NCBI GenBank assembly: GCA_016125555.1
Contig: WGLN01000008.1
Location: 62,001-126,000, forward strand
DNA: 64,000 bases
From: Porphyrobacter sp.
Lineage (GTDB): Bacteria; Pseudomonadota; Alphaproteobacteria; Sphingomonadales; Sphingomonadaceae
Reading direction: 5' to 3'
Shown: in pieces, positions 1 through 9,887 of the stretch
Layout: each line of letters starts with the position of its first letter
Numbering within the stretch: the stretch's first letter is position 1
The notes under the pieces: model-generated
Told to the model about the DNA's origin: nothing
Databases searched by the model: none
The model's input: only the letters and a program-made list of their open reading frames with translations
Position numbers and translations under genes: made by a program

Positions 1-17
1 CCGCCCGCGGCCGAGGT

Positions 18-326
18 TCAGGCCCTGAGTTCGGCCCAGTCGGGGTTCTCCTCGAACTTCGCAGCGACATAGGAGCAGTCGGGGCGGACCAGAAAGCCGA
101 TCCGCCGCGCGTCTTCCACCAGCCTGTCGACCAGCTGCGCCGCGACCCCGCGCCCGCCGATCTCCTTGGGCACCACGGTATGCGCGGCGATGCGCACTTC
201 CTTGGCGCCCTTGCTGCCGCCCGGCTCCCACTTTAGGTAGCCTTCCTGCGGCGCGCCCGCGACCGTCGCGACATAGCTGCCGCCCTGTCCCTGGACGTGG
301 TGGGTGATGCTGATCGTGTCGCTCAT
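18..326 (-). CDS. GNAT-like N-acetyltransferase (short YjdJ-type)
   Basis: A 102-residue protein that looks like the short, single-domain GCN5-related acetyltransferases of the YjdJ type. These have only the acetyl-CoA-binding core, and their substrate is unknown. The visible signature is the pyrophosphate-binding segment with GGRGVAAQLV at about residues 56-65, followed by the RPDCSYVAAKF strand typical of this subfamily. I start at the internal ATG (324-326) because the upstream in-frame extension is only seven unrelated residues. It is divergent from the threonine aldolase gene, with 52 bases between the two starts. Cytosolic; no signal peptide. The family call is fairly safe, the substrate is not. 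Confidence 0.8.
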   Translation of the reverse strand: MSDTISITHHVQGQGGSYVATVAGAPQEGYLKWEPGGSKGAKEVRIAAHTVVPKEIGGRGVAAQLVDRLVEDARRIGFLVRPDCSYVAAKFEENPDWAELRA

Positions 327-378
327 CTGTCGTGCTCCCGCTTGCAACCGCCGCGCGGCGCTCTAGAGGCGTCTTGCC

Positions 379-1398
379 ATGACCCTCGCCAAGCCCTTCC
401 TGTCCGACAACGCCGCCGCCGTCCACCCCCGCCTGTGGGAGGCGATGCGCGCAGCCGATGAGCCGGACAATCCCTACGACGGGGACCGCCTCTCAGCCGA
501 GCTCGACGCCCGCTTCACCGCACTGTTCGGTCGCGAATGCGCCGCCTTGTGGGTGGCGACGGGAACCGCGGCGAACTGCCTGGCGCTGGGCACGATGGTC
601 CAGCCGCACGGCGGAGTCGTATGCCACCGCGAAGCCCATATCGAGGTCGACGAGGGCGGGGCACCCGGATTCTTCCTGCACGGCGCCAAGCTGATGCTGG
701 CCGAAGGCGAGGGCGCGAAGCTGACGCCGCAGGATATCGCCGCGCTGGTCGATCCGATCCGCGACGACGTGCACCAGGTCCAGCCCCACGCCATCGCCAT
801 CACCCAGGCAAGCGAATACGGGCGCAGCTACAGGCCCGATGAACTGGCGGCGCTGGGCGACTTCGCGAAGGCGCGCGGTCTCGGCCTCCACATGGACGGG
901 GCGCGCTTCGCCAACGCCGCGGCCTTCCTCGGCGGCTCGGCCGAGGCGGCGGCGCGCGCGGCGAGCGGCCCGGTCGACAGCCTCGCCTTCGGCTTCATCA
1001 AGAACGGCGGGATGGGGGCGGAGGCCGTCATCCTGTTCGATGCCGAGGCGGCTGCGCAGGTGCGTTATCGCCGCAAGCGCGCGGGGCACCTGCAGTGCAA
1101 GGGCCGCTATCTCGCCGCGCAGATCCTCGCGATGCTGGACGGCGACCTGTGGCTCGCCAATGCCGCCCACGCCAATGCCGCCGCGAGAGAAGTGGCTGAG
1201 GGCTGCGGGGAGCGGCTGATGCACCCGGTCGAGGCCAACGAGTTGTTCGTGCGCCTCTCGCCAGAGGAACGCGCGGCTCTCAGGGCGCAGGATTTCGCCT
1301 TCTACGACTGCGGCGCCGATGCGGCGCGCTTCGTGACCGCGTGGAACACCAGGGCCGAGGACGCCGCCGCGCTCGGCAAGGCCATCGCCGCCCTATGA
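379..1398 (+). CDS. ltaE: Low-specificity threonine aldolase / beta-eliminating lyase
   Basis: A 339-residue PLP-dependent fold-type I enzyme that should cleave L-threonine or L-allo-threonine to glycine and acetaldehyde in the cytosol. The HMDGARF motif (residues 171-177, Asp173 expected to contact the PLP pyridine nitrogen) is diagnostic for threonine aldolases. The Schiff-base lysine is best placed at Lys208 in FGFIKNGG, somewhat divergent from the usual SxSKGLG. Length is normal for the family. Its stop overlaps the start of the following EamA transporter by four bases (ATGA), so the two are probably co-translated; the transporter may move an amino-acid-like compound, but that is only inference. 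Confidence 0.88.
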   Translation: MTLAKPFLSDNAAAVHPRLWEAMRAADEPDNPYDGDRLSAELDARFTALFGRECAALWVATGTAANCLALGTMVQPHGGVVCHREAHIEVDEGGAPGFFLHGAKLMLAEGEGAKLTPQDIAALVDPIRDDVHQVQPHAIAITQASEYGRSYRPDELAALGDFAKARGLGLHMDGARFANAAAFLGGSAEAAARAASGPVDSLAFGFIKNGGMGAEAVILFDAEAAAQVRYRRKRAGHLQCKGRYLAAQILAMLDGDLWLANAAHANAAAREVAEGCGERLMHPVEANELFVRLSPEERAALRAQDFAFYDCGADAARFVTAWNTRAEDAAALGKAIAAL

Positions 1399-2342
1399 GC
1401 GAGGTGTCCGCGCCGGGCATGCTCAGCCCGAAAGTGCTGATCCCGTTCCTTCTGACCGGCACGATCTGGGGTTCGACCTGGTTCGTCATCACGGGGCAGA
1501 TCGACGTCGCCCCCGCGGCATGGAGCGTGTTCTACCGCTTCCTGATCGCCTGCCCGGCGCTGTTCGGCGTCGCGGTGCTGATGGGCAGGCGGCTGCGGCT
1601 GACGGGGCGGGAGCAGTTGCTCGCGCTGGGGGTCGGGATCGCGCAGTTCTCGGGCAATTTCCTGTTCGTCTACCATGCCGAGATGTATATCACATCGGGC
1701 ATCGTTGCGGTGATGTTCGCGCTGCTGATGGTGCCCAACGCGCTGTTCGCGCGGGTGTTCATCGGCGAAAAGGTGCAGGGCGGCTTCATCGGCGGGAGCC
1801 TGGTGGCGATCGCCGGGGTGGCGCTGCTGCTGGTGCACGAATGGCGCGCCGCGCCGCTCGGCGGGAATGTCTTGCTGGGGATCGCGCTCGCGGTGTGCGG
1901 GATGCTCTCCGCCTCGATCGCCAACGTGGTGCAGGCCAATCCGACCGGGCGCGGGGTGCCGATGGTGAGCCTGCTTGCGTGGGCGATGCTCTACGGCACG
2001 GGCCTCGACCTGCTGTTCGCGCTGGTCACCGCCGGGCCGCCGCCGCTGCCGCAGGAATGGCGCTTCTGGGCGGGGACCGCCTATCTGGCGCTCGTCGGGT
2101 CGGTTGTGACCTTCCCGCTGCATTACAACCTCGTGCGCGAGATCGGTGCCGGGCGCACCGCGTATAACGCGATCGTGACGGTGTGCGTGGCGATGCTGCT
2201 CTCGACCCTGTTCGAAGGCTATCGCTGGACCACGCTCACCGCGAGCGGCGCGGCGCTGGCGCTGCTCGGCATGGCGCTGGCGCTGCGGGCACGGCGGGTG
2301 AAGGCGGTGCAGGTGCAGCAGGGCGGGGCGCTGAGGAGGTAG
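1395..2342 (+). CDS. EamA/DMT-family transporter
   Basis: A 315-residue integral membrane protein of the drug/metabolite transporter superfamily, expected to have ten transmembrane helices built from two EamA repeats. It begins FLLTGTIWGSTWFVITGQ, a characteristic first helix of the family, and ends in a short basic cytoplasmic tail. The start is the ATG at 1395, which overlaps the threonine aldolase stop as ATGA. A longer in-frame reading from 1341 would add an Arg-rich stretch lying inside the upstream gene and is not credible. DMT members export metabolites or amino acids; the substrate cannot be read from sequence. Coupling to ltaE suggests a link to threonine or glycine metabolism. Confidence 0.85.
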   Translation: MSEVSAPGMLSPKVLIPFLLTGTIWGSTWFVITGQIDVAPAAWSVFYRFLIACPALFGVAVLMGRRLRLTGREQLLALGVGIAQFSGNFLFVYHAEMYITSGIVAVMFALLMVPNALFARVFIGEKVQGGFIGGSLVAIAGVALLLVHEWRAAPLGGNVLLGIALAVCGMLSASIANVVQANPTGRGVPMVSLLAWAMLYGTGLDLLFALVTAGPPPLPQEWRFWAGTAYLALVGSVVTFPLHYNLVREIGAGRTAYNAIVTVCVAMLLSTLFEGYRWTTLTASGAALALLGMALALRARRVKAVQVQQGGALRR

Positions 2343-2377
2343 GATGTGGGTCGGCCTGCCGGGCCGTTCCAGCGCGT

Positions 2378-3172
2378 CTACAGCAGCGCCGCTAGCCCTT
2401 CCACATAAGTCGGATATTTCGGCGACCACCCCAGAACCCGCTTCGCCTTGCCGTTGGCGACGCGGCGGTTCTCCATGTAGAAGCCGCGCGCCATGTCCGA
2501 GAGATTGGCCTCCTCCAGCGTCTCCAGCGGCGGCGGCTCGACCCCCAGCAGGCGGCAGGCGTGTTCGGTCACTGCGTTGCCGGAGCACGGCAGGTCGTCG
2601 CCGAGGTTGTAGGCGCCCGGCGGAGCATCCTGCACCAGTGCGGCGACGACGCCGCTGGCAATGTCATCGACATGAACCCGGCTGAACACCTGCCCCGGAA
2701 GGTCGATCCGCCGCGCCTTGCCCTCTCGCACCCGGTCCAATGCACTGCGGCCCGGCCCGTAGATGCCGGGAAGGCGAAACACCCGCGCGCCGAGGTTCAG
2801 CCAGGCGAGATCGGCCTCGGCGCGCGCATTCCTGCGGCCCTCGCCGCCCTCGGCGATGGTCGGCGTCGCCTCGTCCACCCATGCCCCCGCGCGGTCGCCG
2901 TAGACCCCGGTGGAGGAGAGGTAGAACAGCGCCCGACCCGTCAGCGCCGAGCCATAGGCATCAAGCACCGGGTCGCCGCCGCTCGACCGGTCGGGCGGCA
3001 CCGATGAGAGGATGTGGCTCGCCTCGCCCAGCGCCGCCAGCACGCCCGCGCGGTCGGCAAAGGCGATGTCGCCCGCGCTTCCCGTCGCGCTCACCTCCCA
3101 CCCGTGCGCCTTCATCGCACCGGCGATGCGTCCTGCCGTGTAGCCCAGCCCGAAGATCAGCAAATGCCCCAT
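2378..3172 (-). CDS. NAD(P)-dependent epimerase/SDR family protein (YeeZ-like)
   Basis: A 264-residue atypical short-chain dehydrogenase/reductase. The N-terminal Rossmann nucleotide-binding loop is FGLGYTAGRIA (residues 7-17), the Gly-rich pattern of YeeZ-type proteins. LSSTGVYGDRAG near residue 90 matches the active-site region of extended SDRs, but the canonical YxxxK lysine is not obvious; YeeZ-type proteins often lack it. The substrate is unknown. The gene is divergent from pepN with 52 bases between start codons, so the two probably share a promoter region. Cytosolic. Confidence 0.78.
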   Translation of the reverse strand: MGHLLIFGLGYTAGRIAGAMKAHGWEVSATGSAGDIAFADRAGVLAALGEASHILSSVPPDRSSGGDPVLDAYGSALTGRALFYLSSTGVYGDRAGAWVDEATPTIAEGGEGRRNARAEADLAWLNLGARVFRLPGIYGPGRSALDRVREGKARRIDLPGQVFSRVHVDDIASGVVAALVQDAPPGAYNLGDDLPCSGNAVTEHACRLLGVEPPPLETLEEANLSDMARGFYMENRRVANGKAKRVLGWSPKYPTYVEGLAALL

Positions 3173-3224
3173 GCCGCGAACCTAATCATTGGACCCGCGC
3201 CCGAATCAACCTAAATCGGGCCGC

Positions 3225-5885
3225 ATGGATATCGCGACCACCCCGACGAACCCCGAAGGCAACCCCGAACTGGCCGACGCCGCGCCCACCCCGCACGCGC
3301 CGCCGATCATCCTGCGCGAGAATTACCGCCCCTTCGGCTGGCTGGTGCCGGAGGTGAAGCTCGACTTCGATCTCGGCATCACCCGCACCCGCGTGCGCAG
3401 CGAGCTGACCGTCCAGCGCAATGCCAAGGCCGAACGGACCGACACCATCCGCCTCAACGGCGACGGGCTGAAGCCGATCTCGGTGCATGTCGACGGCGCG
3501 GCGGCGGACTGGCACATGGACGGCGCCGACCTGATCGTGCCGCTGCGCGAGGATGCGCACCTCGTCGCGATCGAGACCGAAATCGACCCGGCGGCGAACA
3601 CCCAGCTGATGGGCCTCTATGCCTCGGGCGGGATGCTCTGCACCCAGTGCGAGGCCGAGGGCTTTCGCCGCATCACCTTCTTCCCCGACCGGCCCGACGT
3701 GCTGTCGGTCTACACGGTGCGCATGACGGGCGAGAAGGCGCGCTTCCCGATCCTGCTGTGCAACGGCAACCGCGTGGCCGAGGGCGAGAATGGCGACGGC
3801 ACCCACTGGGCCGAATGGCACGATCCCTGGCCCAAGCCGTCCTACCTCTTCGCGCTGGTGGCGGGCGATCTGGTGGCCAATTCGAAGCCCTTCACCACCC
3901 GCTCGGGCCGCGCGGTCGAATGCAACATCTGGGTGCGCCGCGAGGACCTCGAGCGCACCGACCACGCGCTCGAATCGCTCCACCGCGCGATGCAATGGGA
4001 CGAGGAGACCTTCGGGCGCGAATACGACCTCGATCTCTACAACATCGTCGCGGTCAGCGACTTCAACATGGGGGCGATGGAGAACAAGGGATTGAACGTC
4101 TTCAACACCAAATACGTGCTGGCCGACCCGGACACGGCGACCGACGCCGATTTCGACGCGGTCGAAGGGGTGATCGCGCACGAATATTTCCACAACTGGT
4201 CGGGCAACCGGGTGACCTGCCGCGACTGGTTCCAGCTCAGCCTCAAGGAAGGTTTCACCGTGCTGCGCGACCAGTTGTTCAGCCAGGACATGCGGGGTGA
4301 GGCGGTCAAGCGGATCGAGGATGTGCGCATCCTGCGCGCCGCGCAGTTCCCCGAGGATGCAGGCCCGCTCGCGCACCCGATCCGGCCCGATTCCTACCGC
4401 GAGATCAGCAACTTCTACACCGCGACCGTCTACAACAAGGGCGCCGAGGTGATCCGCATGATGCGCCAGCTGGCAGGCGTGGAGCGGTTCCGGCAGGGCA
4501 CCGATCTCTATTTCGAGCGCCACGACGGCGAGGCGGCGACCTGCGAGGATTTCGTCAAGGCGATCGAGGACGGGGCGGGGCTCGACCTGACCGCCTTCCG
4601 CCGTTGGTATTCACAGGCCGGCACGCCGCGCGTCAGCGTGGCGCAGGAGGTCGAGGGCGAGACGCTCAAGCTGACCCTGCGCCAGACCGTGCCTGCCACC
4701 CCCGGCCAGAGCGACAAGCTTCCCATGCCGATCCCGCTACGCATCGCGGTCCATTCGCGTGGCGGCACGCTCGGCGAGGAGCGGCTGGTGGTGCTCGAGC
4801 AGGCCGAGCAGAGTTTCGACCTCCCGCTGGCAGGGCCCGATCCGGTGATCTCGATCAACCGCGGCTTCACCGCCCCGGTCATCATCGAACGCGAGCTGGC
4901 GCGCGAGGACCTCGTGTTCCTCGCCGCGCATGACGACGATCCCTTCGCCCGCTCCGAGGCCTTGCAGGAACTCGCGGTCGGCCATCTGGTCGGCGCCGCC
5001 AGCGGGAGCCTGTCCGCAGAGGAACGGGCGGCGGGCGAGGCGGCGATCATCGGCGCCTTCCGCTCCAGCCTCGCCGACAACGCGCTCGACGAGGCGATGC
5101 GCGGCGAATTGCTGGTGCTGCCCTCGGAAACCTACCTGTTCGAGGCCATGGCGACGGGGGAGCGCAAGGCCGATCCCGGTGCGATCCATGCCGCGCGCGA
5201 GGGGCTGAAGGCGGCCATCGGCAAGGCCTTGGCGGGCGAGTTGGCGGGCCTCCATGCCCGCGCCTCGACGGTCGCGCATGACGATCCCGAAGGGCGCGGC
5301 GCGCGCAAGGTCAAGACCATCGCGCTCGGCCTCATCGCCGCTGCCGACCCGGCGAAGGCGGCGGCGCTGGCGGCGGCGCAATATGATGCGGCCGACAACA
5401 TGACCGACCGGCAGGGCGCGCTGATGGTGCTGTGCGGGCTCGAGTGCCCCGAACGCGCGGCGCGGCTGACGGCCTTCCACCAACGCTATGCCGACAATGC
5501 GCTGGTGGTCGACAAGTGGTTCAGCCTGCAGGCGCTCTCGCTTCACCCGGATGTGATCGCACAGGTGCGCGCGCTGGCGGAGCATCCCGACTTCACGCTC
5601 AGGAACCCCAACCGCGTGCGCGCGCTCTACATGGCCTTCGCCGGCAATCCGCAGGGTTTCCACGATGCGAGCGGCGAGGGCTACCGGATGATCGCCGACC
5701 TGATCCTCGCATTGGACCCGATCAACCCGCAGACCGCCGCGCGCTTCGTGCCTTCGCTCGGCCGCTGGCGGCGGATCGAGCCCGCGCGCGCGGCGCTGAT
5801 GAAGGGCGAGCTCGAACGGATCATGGCGGCCGGCAACCTCTCGCGCGACACCTTCGAGCAGGTCAGCCGCTCGCTCGAAGGCTGA
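3225..5885 (+). CDS. pepN: Aminopeptidase N (M1 family zinc metallopeptidase)
   Basis: An 886-residue M1 aminopeptidase that removes N-terminal residues from peptides in the cytosol. The exopeptidase signature GAMEN is at residues 283-287 and the zinc-binding HEYFH at 319-323, with the third ligand Glu in LKEGFTVLRD about 19 residues later. Length matches bacterial PepN, including the long C-terminal helical domain. I use the ATG at 3225; an in-frame TTG at 3189 would add twelve residues without a clear ribosome-binding site. It is followed by pgeF after only five bases, and the two are likely one transcript. Confidence 0.95.
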   Translation: MDIATTPTNPEGNPELADAAPTPHAPPIILRENYRPFGWLVPEVKLDFDLGITRTRVRSELTVQRNAKAERTDTIRLNGDGLKPISVHVDGAAADWHMDGADLIVPLREDAHLVAIETEIDPAANTQLMGLYASGGMLCTQCEAEGFRRITFFPDRPDVLSVYTVRMTGEKARFPILLCNGNRVAEGENGDGTHWAEWHDPWPKPSYLFALVAGDLVANSKPFTTRSGRAVECNIWVRREDLERTDHALESLHRAMQWDEETFGREYDLDLYNIVAVSDFNMGAMENKGLNVFNTKYVLADPDTATDADFDAVEGVIAHEYFHNWSGNRVTCRDWFQLSLKEGFTVLRDQLFSQDMRGEAVKRIEDVRILRAAQFPEDAGPLAHPIRPDSYREISNFYTATVYNKGAEVIRMMRQLAGVERFRQGTDLYFERHDGEAATCEDFVKAIEDGAGLDLTAFRRWYSQAGTPRVSVAQEVEGETLKLTLRQTVPATPGQSDKLPMPIPLRIAVHSRGGTLGEERLVVLEQAEQSFDLPLAGPDPVISINRGFTAPVIIERELAREDLVFLAAHDDDPFARSEALQELAVGHLVGAASGSLSAEERAAGEAAIIGAFRSSLADNALDEAMRGELLVLPSETYLFEAMATGERKADPGAIHAAREGLKAAIGKALAGELAGLHARASTVAHDDPEGRGARKVKTIALGLIAAADPAKAAALAAAQYDAADNMTDRQGALMVLCGLECPERAARLTAFHQRYADNALVVDKWFSLQALSLHPDVIAQVRALAEHPDFTLRNPNRVRALYMAFAGNPQGFHDASGEGYRMIADLILALDPINPQTAARFVPSLGRWRRIEPARAALMKGELERIMAAGNLSRDTFEQVSRSLEG

Positions 5886-5890
5886 CGCCG

Positions 5891-6640
5891 GTGGACTTCG
5901 CGATCGAGACCCACGCGCTGCTCGAAGGCGTGCCGCACGGCTTCTTCGGCAGCGCGGGCGGGGCGCACCAGTTCGGCTTCGGCGGCCCGGGCGATCCCGC
6001 GGATGTCCGCAAGCTCAGGGCGGCGGCGGCGAATGCGATTCTCCCCGGCGGGCGACTCGCCGCGCCGCACCAGGTCCATTCGCCCGATGTGGTCACCGTT
6101 TCGCAAGTCTGGGACGATGCCGCCGAGGGTCGCCCGGTCGCCGATGCAGTGGTGACGGCGAGGCCCGGCATCGTGCTCGGCATCGTCACCGCCGATTGCG
6201 GACCCGTCCTGTTTGCCGACCGGGAGGCCGGGGTGGTGGGCGCCGCCCATGCCGGCTGGCGCGGCGCTGTGGAAGGCGTGATCGAGAACACGGTGGCGGC
6301 GATGGAGGCGCTCGGCGCGCGGCGGGAGGCCATCGCGGCGGTGCTCGGACCGACCATCGCGCAGGCGAGCTACGAGGTCGACGCGCCGTTCCGCGCGCGC
6401 TTTGCCGCTGAAGACGAAGGGTTTTTTGCGCCCGCCCCCGAGCGCGAAGGGGTTGCCCGCTGGCACTTCGATCTGCCCGGCTACATTCTCGCACGGCTCG
6501 CCGCGGCGGGTCTTAGCAAAATTGCTGATCTGGATCGGGATACATTCTCACATCTCGCGCGTTATCACTCCCATCGCAGGGCGACCCAGGCGCGCGCGGC
6601 GGACTACGGGCGACAGATCAGCATGATCGCGCTGCCCTGA
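5891..6640 (+). CDS. pgeF: Peptidoglycan editing factor PgeF / YfiH laccase-domain protein
   Basis: A 249-residue protein of the YfiH family (Cu-oxidase_4, formerly 'laccase domain'). Metal and purine-site motifs are present: HQVHSPDV, TADCGPVLFAD and GAAHAGWRGAVEG, giving the His/Cys/His set of the family. Members have been linked to removal of mis-incorporated amino acids from peptidoglycan precursors and to purine nucleoside phosphorylase-like activity. The start is the GTG at 5891, five bases after the pepN stop; no ATG lies in a plausible place. Cytosolic. The family is certain, the physiological role less so. Confidence 0.9.
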   Translation: MDFAIETHALLEGVPHGFFGSAGGAHQFGFGGPGDPADVRKLRAAAANAILPGGRLAAPHQVHSPDVVTVSQVWDDAAEGRPVADAVVTARPGIVLGIVTADCGPVLFADREAGVVGAAHAGWRGAVEGVIENTVAAMEALGARREAIAAVLGPTIAQASYEVDAPFRARFAAEDEGFFAPAPEREGVARWHFDLPGYILARLAAAGLSKIADLDRDTFSHLARYHSHRRATQARAADYGRQISMIALP

Positions 6641-6868
6641 CCCCGCCTTGCACGAGGGCGAACAGGCCTTGCTCAAAACACGGTTTGATTTTCGCTGGAT
6701 TGCCGTTAATTGCCGCCGCGAGTTTCGGGCGAGTTGCGCCATCGCCGCATTTCGTTCCGAAGCGGGGACCAATCGACGGATGCATCATGGGGCAAAAGCC
6801 CCGCGACCGAAACACCACGCCGCGCAGGCCGTTTCCCCGGCGCGGCAAGACGAGCAGGGTAACACGAA

Positions 6869-7432
6869 ATGGCTTCTGACACGGCCGCTATCACCGCAAC
6901 GGACACCGAGGACGGCGTCCGCCGCCGCGACTGGATTCATATCGCCGCGCTCGGCACGGCGGGCGTCGGCGGGGCCGCGCTGCTGATTCCGCTGGTCAGC
7001 CAGATGTCCGCCTCGGCCGACGTGCTCGCCGCGAGCACCACCGAAGTCGATGTCAGCGGCATCGCGGCCGGTCAGGCGATCAAGGCGGTGTTCCGCAAGC
7101 AGCCGCTGTTCGTCCGCCGCCTCACCCAGACCGAAATCGACGAAGCCAACGCGGTCGACATCTCCTCGCTGCGCGATCCGCAGACCCTCGCCGAACGCAC
7201 CAAGGAAGGCCATCAGGACCTGCTGGTGACGATGGGCGTGTGCACCCACCTGGGCTGCGTGCCGCTGGGCGCGGGCGAGGGCGAGAACCGCGGCCCCTTC
7301 GGCGGCTATTTCTGCCCCTGCCACGGCTCGGCCTACGACACCGCGGCGCGCATCCGCCAGGGGCCGGCCCCCAAGAACCTCGTCGTTCCCGACTACGAGT
7401 TCAAGAGCGAAAGCGTCATCCGCGTCGGCTGA
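6869..7432 (+). CDS. petA: Ubiquinol-cytochrome c reductase Rieske iron-sulfur subunit
   Basis: A 187-residue Rieske subunit of the cytochrome bc1 complex. It carries the 2Fe-2S ligands in CTHLGC (Cys125, His127) and CPCHGS (Cys149, His152), with the disulfide cysteines at 130 and 151. The N-terminus has an Arg-rich twin-arginine-like segment (VRRRDWI) before the single membrane anchor at about residues 24-44, as expected for a Tat-inserted protein. It transfers electrons from ubiquinol at the Qo site to cytochrome c1. First gene of petABC; a 228-base promoter region separates it from pgeF. Confidence 0.97.
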   Translation: MASDTAAITATDTEDGVRRRDWIHIAALGTAGVGGAALLIPLVSQMSASADVLAASTTEVDVSGIAAGQAIKAVFRKQPLFVRRLTQTEIDEANAVDISSLRDPQTLAERTKEGHQDLLVTMGVCTHLGCVPLGAGEGENRGPFGGYFCPCHGSAYDTAARIRQGPAPKNLVVPDYEFKSESVIRVG

Positions 7433-7500
7433 GCTCTCGTATCTGAAAAGACAACGATAATCGTCCGCTTCACCAACTTCGACAAAGCCGAGAGAACGCC

Positions 7501-8877
7501 ATGAGTTTCGCCTGGGCCAAGCATTACGAGCCGAAAACCCCGCTGACCAAGTGGCTCGACGAGAAACTGCCGTTGCCGCGGCTGGTCTACAACGCGGTGG
7601 GCGCCGGCTATCCCGTGCCGCGCAACCTCAACTACATGTGGAACTTCGGCGTGCTCGCCGGCTTCTTCCTGGTGGTGCAGATCGTCACCGGCGTCGTCCT
7701 CGCGATGCACTATGCCGCCAACTCGCAGGTCGCCTTCGCCACGGTCGAGCACCTGATGCGCGACGTGAACTGGGGCTGGGCGCTGCGCTATGCCCACGCC
7801 AACGGGGCGAGTTTCTTCTTCATCGTCGTCTACCTGCACATCTTCCGCGGCCTGTTCTATTCGTCCTACAAGGCGCCGCGCGAGATGATCTGGCTCCTCG
7901 GCGTGGTGATCTTCCTCCTCATGATGGCGACCGCCTTCATGGGCTATGTGCTGCCCTGGGGCCAGATGAGCTACTGGGGTGCGCAGGTGATCACCGGCCT
8001 GTTCAGCGCCATCCCGCTGGTCGGGGAGCCGATCCAGCACTGGATCCTCGGCGGATTCGCCCCGGACAATGCCGCGCTGAACCGCTTCTTCAGCCTTCAC
8101 TTCCTGCTGCCCTTCGTGATCGCGGGCGTCGTGATCCTGCACATCTGGGCGCTGCACATCCCCGGCTCGTCGAACCCGACCGGCGTGGAAGTGAAGAGCG
8201 AGAGCGACACCGTGCCCTTCCACCCCTACTACACCGCCAAGGACGGTTTCGGGCTGGGCGTGGCGCTGATCTTCTTCGCCACCATGGTGTTCTTCCTGCC
8301 CAACTACCTCGGGCACCCGGACAACTACATCGAGGCGAACCCGCTCTCGACTCCGGCGCACATCGTTCCCGAATGGTATTTCTGGCCGTTCTACGCGATC
8401 CTGCGCGCCTTCACCGGCGACCTCACCATCCCCTTCACCGGCATCACCCTGATCCCGGCGAAGCTGCTGGGCGTGATCGCGATGTTCGGCTCGATCCTGC
8501 TGTGGTTCTTCCTGCCCTGGCTCGACAAGAGCCCGGTCCGCTCGGGCCACTACCGTCCGCTGTTCAACAAGTTCTTCTGGTTCGGCCTGATCCCGACCAT
8601 GGCGGTGCTGTTCTACTGCGGCGGCGCCCCGGCGGAGGAGCCCTATGTGATGATCAGCCAGGTGGCGACGGCCTATTACTTCCTGCACTTCCTGGTGATC
8701 CTGCCGATCGTCAGCCAGATCGAAGTGCCCAAGCCGCTGCCCTTCTCGATCACCGAGGCGGTGCTCGGCACCGACAAGCCGGGCAGCACCTCGGGCGCCG
8801 GGGGCATCGCTCCCGAGACCGTGGTCGGGGACCTGCCCGGCTCGACGCCCGAAGGCACGCCGCAGCCGGCCGAGTGA
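7501..8877 (+). CDS. petB: Cytochrome b subunit of the bc1 complex
   Basis: A 458-residue integral membrane cytochrome b, which binds hemes bL and bH and forms the Qo and Qi quinone sites. The N-terminal region contains the [10 protein letters not shown] helix and the conserved histidines in helices B and D. The Qo-site PEWYF motif is present in full ([13 protein letters not shown]), the hallmark of cytochrome b. Length is typical of alphaproteobacteria and includes a C-terminal low-complexity tail rich in Gly, Pro and Thr. It lies between the Rieske and cytochrome c1 genes in the standard order with short gaps. Confidence 0.97.
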   Translation: MSFAWAKHYEPKTPLTKWLDEKLPLPRLVYNAVGAGYPVPRNLNYMWNFGVLAGFFLVVQIVTGVVLAMHYAANSQVAFATVEHLMRDVNWGWALRYAHANGASFFFIVVYLHIFRGLFYSSYKAPREMIWLLGVVIFLLMMATAFMGYVLPWGQMSYWGAQVITGLFSAIPLVGEPIQHWILGGFAPDNAALNRFFSLHFLLPFVIAGVVILHIWALHIPGSSNPTGVEVKSESDTVPFHPYYTAKDGFGLGVALIFFATMVFFLPNYLGHPDNYIEANPLSTPAHIVPEWYFWPFYAILRAFTGDLTIPFTGITLIPAKLLGVIAMFGSILLWFFLPWLDKSPVRSGHYRPLFNKFFWFGLIPTMAVLFYCGGAPAEEPYVMISQVATAYYFLHFLVILPIVSQIEVPKPLPFSITEAVLGTDKPGSTSGAGGIAPETVVGDLPGSTPEGTPQPAE

Positions 8878-8930
8878 CCGGCTGCGCGGATCGCACCTAA
8901 TCTGAACCGATAACGAGAAAGAGTTCGGTC

Positions 8931-9788
8931 ATGTCTATTCGTCTCGGAGGCATCATCTTCGGCCTCGCCATCGCCGGCATCCTGGTGCTGTGGTCGCTGG
9001 TCCCCGGCGTCAAGAACTACGCTTTCGGCCCGCCGGCCGAAGTGCAGCCTGCGACGGTCTTCTACGAGCATGGCGAAGGGCCGGAAGGCGGCTATGCCTT
9101 CGACGGCCCGCTCGGCCGGTGGGATTATGCCCAGCTGCAGCGCGGCTACCAGGTCTACAAGGAGGTCTGCTCGGCCTGCCACAGCCTGAAGTTCGTCTCG
9201 TTCCGCAACCTCGCGCAGCTCGGCTACACCGAAGCCGAGGTCGACGCCGAGGCGGCGAGCTGGACGGTGCCGGGTATCGACCCGCAGACCGGCGAGACCA
9301 CCACCCGTCCGGGTGAGCCGACCGACCACTTCCCCTCGCCCTATCCCAACGCGATCGCCGCGGCGGCCGCCAACAACAACGCCATTCCGCCCGATCTCTC
9401 GCTGATCACCAAGGCGCGTCACGGCGGGGCGCGCTACGTCTATTCGATCCTCACCGGCTACGGCGAACCCGATCCCGCGCTGGCGAAGAAGGTCGGCTTC
9501 GAGACCCCGACCGGCCTCTACTTCAACAAGCACTTCCCCAATGTGAATATCGCCATGCCGCCGCCGCTGGTGCTCGACGGGCAGGTCTCCTATGCCGACG
9601 GCACCAAGGCGACCATCCCGCAGATGGCCACCGACGTCTCGGCCTTCCTGACCTGGACCGCCGAACCCTCGCTGGTGGCGCGCCGGCAGACCGGCTGGTT
9701 CGTGATCGGCTTCCTGCTCTTCGCGACCGCGCTGGCCTTCCTGTCCTACAAGCAGATCTGGGCGGGGATGAAACCGAAGAAGAAGTAG
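8931..9788 (+). CDS. petC: Cytochrome c1 of the bc1 complex
   Basis: A 285-residue membrane-anchored c-type cytochrome. The covalent heme site is CSACH (residues 80-84). An N-terminal hydrophobic segment (about residues 6-24) directs export, and a C-terminal anchor (about 256-276) is followed by a short Lys-rich cytoplasmic end. The sixth heme ligand is probably the Met in the NIAMPPPL segment. It passes electrons from the Rieske protein to soluble or membrane cytochrome c. Last gene of petABC; apt follows after 99 bases. Confidence 0.96.
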   Translation: MSIRLGGIIFGLAIAGILVLWSLVPGVKNYAFGPPAEVQPATVFYEHGEGPEGGYAFDGPLGRWDYAQLQRGYQVYKEVCSACHSLKFVSFRNLAQLGYTEAEVDAEAASWTVPGIDPQTGETTTRPGEPTDHFPSPYPNAIAAAAANNNAIPPDLSLITKARHGGARYVYSILTGYGEPDPALAKKVGFETPTGLYFNKHFPNVNIAMPPPLVLDGQVSYADGTKATIPQMATDVSAFLTWTAEPSLVARRQTGWFVIGFLLFATALAFLSYKQIWAGMKPKKK

Positions 9789-9887
9789 GCTTCATCCGCC
9801 TATCGACCTCGACCGGCGCCCCGTCCTCCCTTGCGGATGGCGGGGCGTCGGTGCATTGACCGCGGCAGAAGGGGCCGACCGAACGAC

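Noticed and set aside
6789-6802. GGGGC-AAAA-GCCCC hairpin as terminator of pgeF
   Set aside because: It is about 150 bases after the stop and has no T-tract; it lies in the petA leader and its role is unclear.
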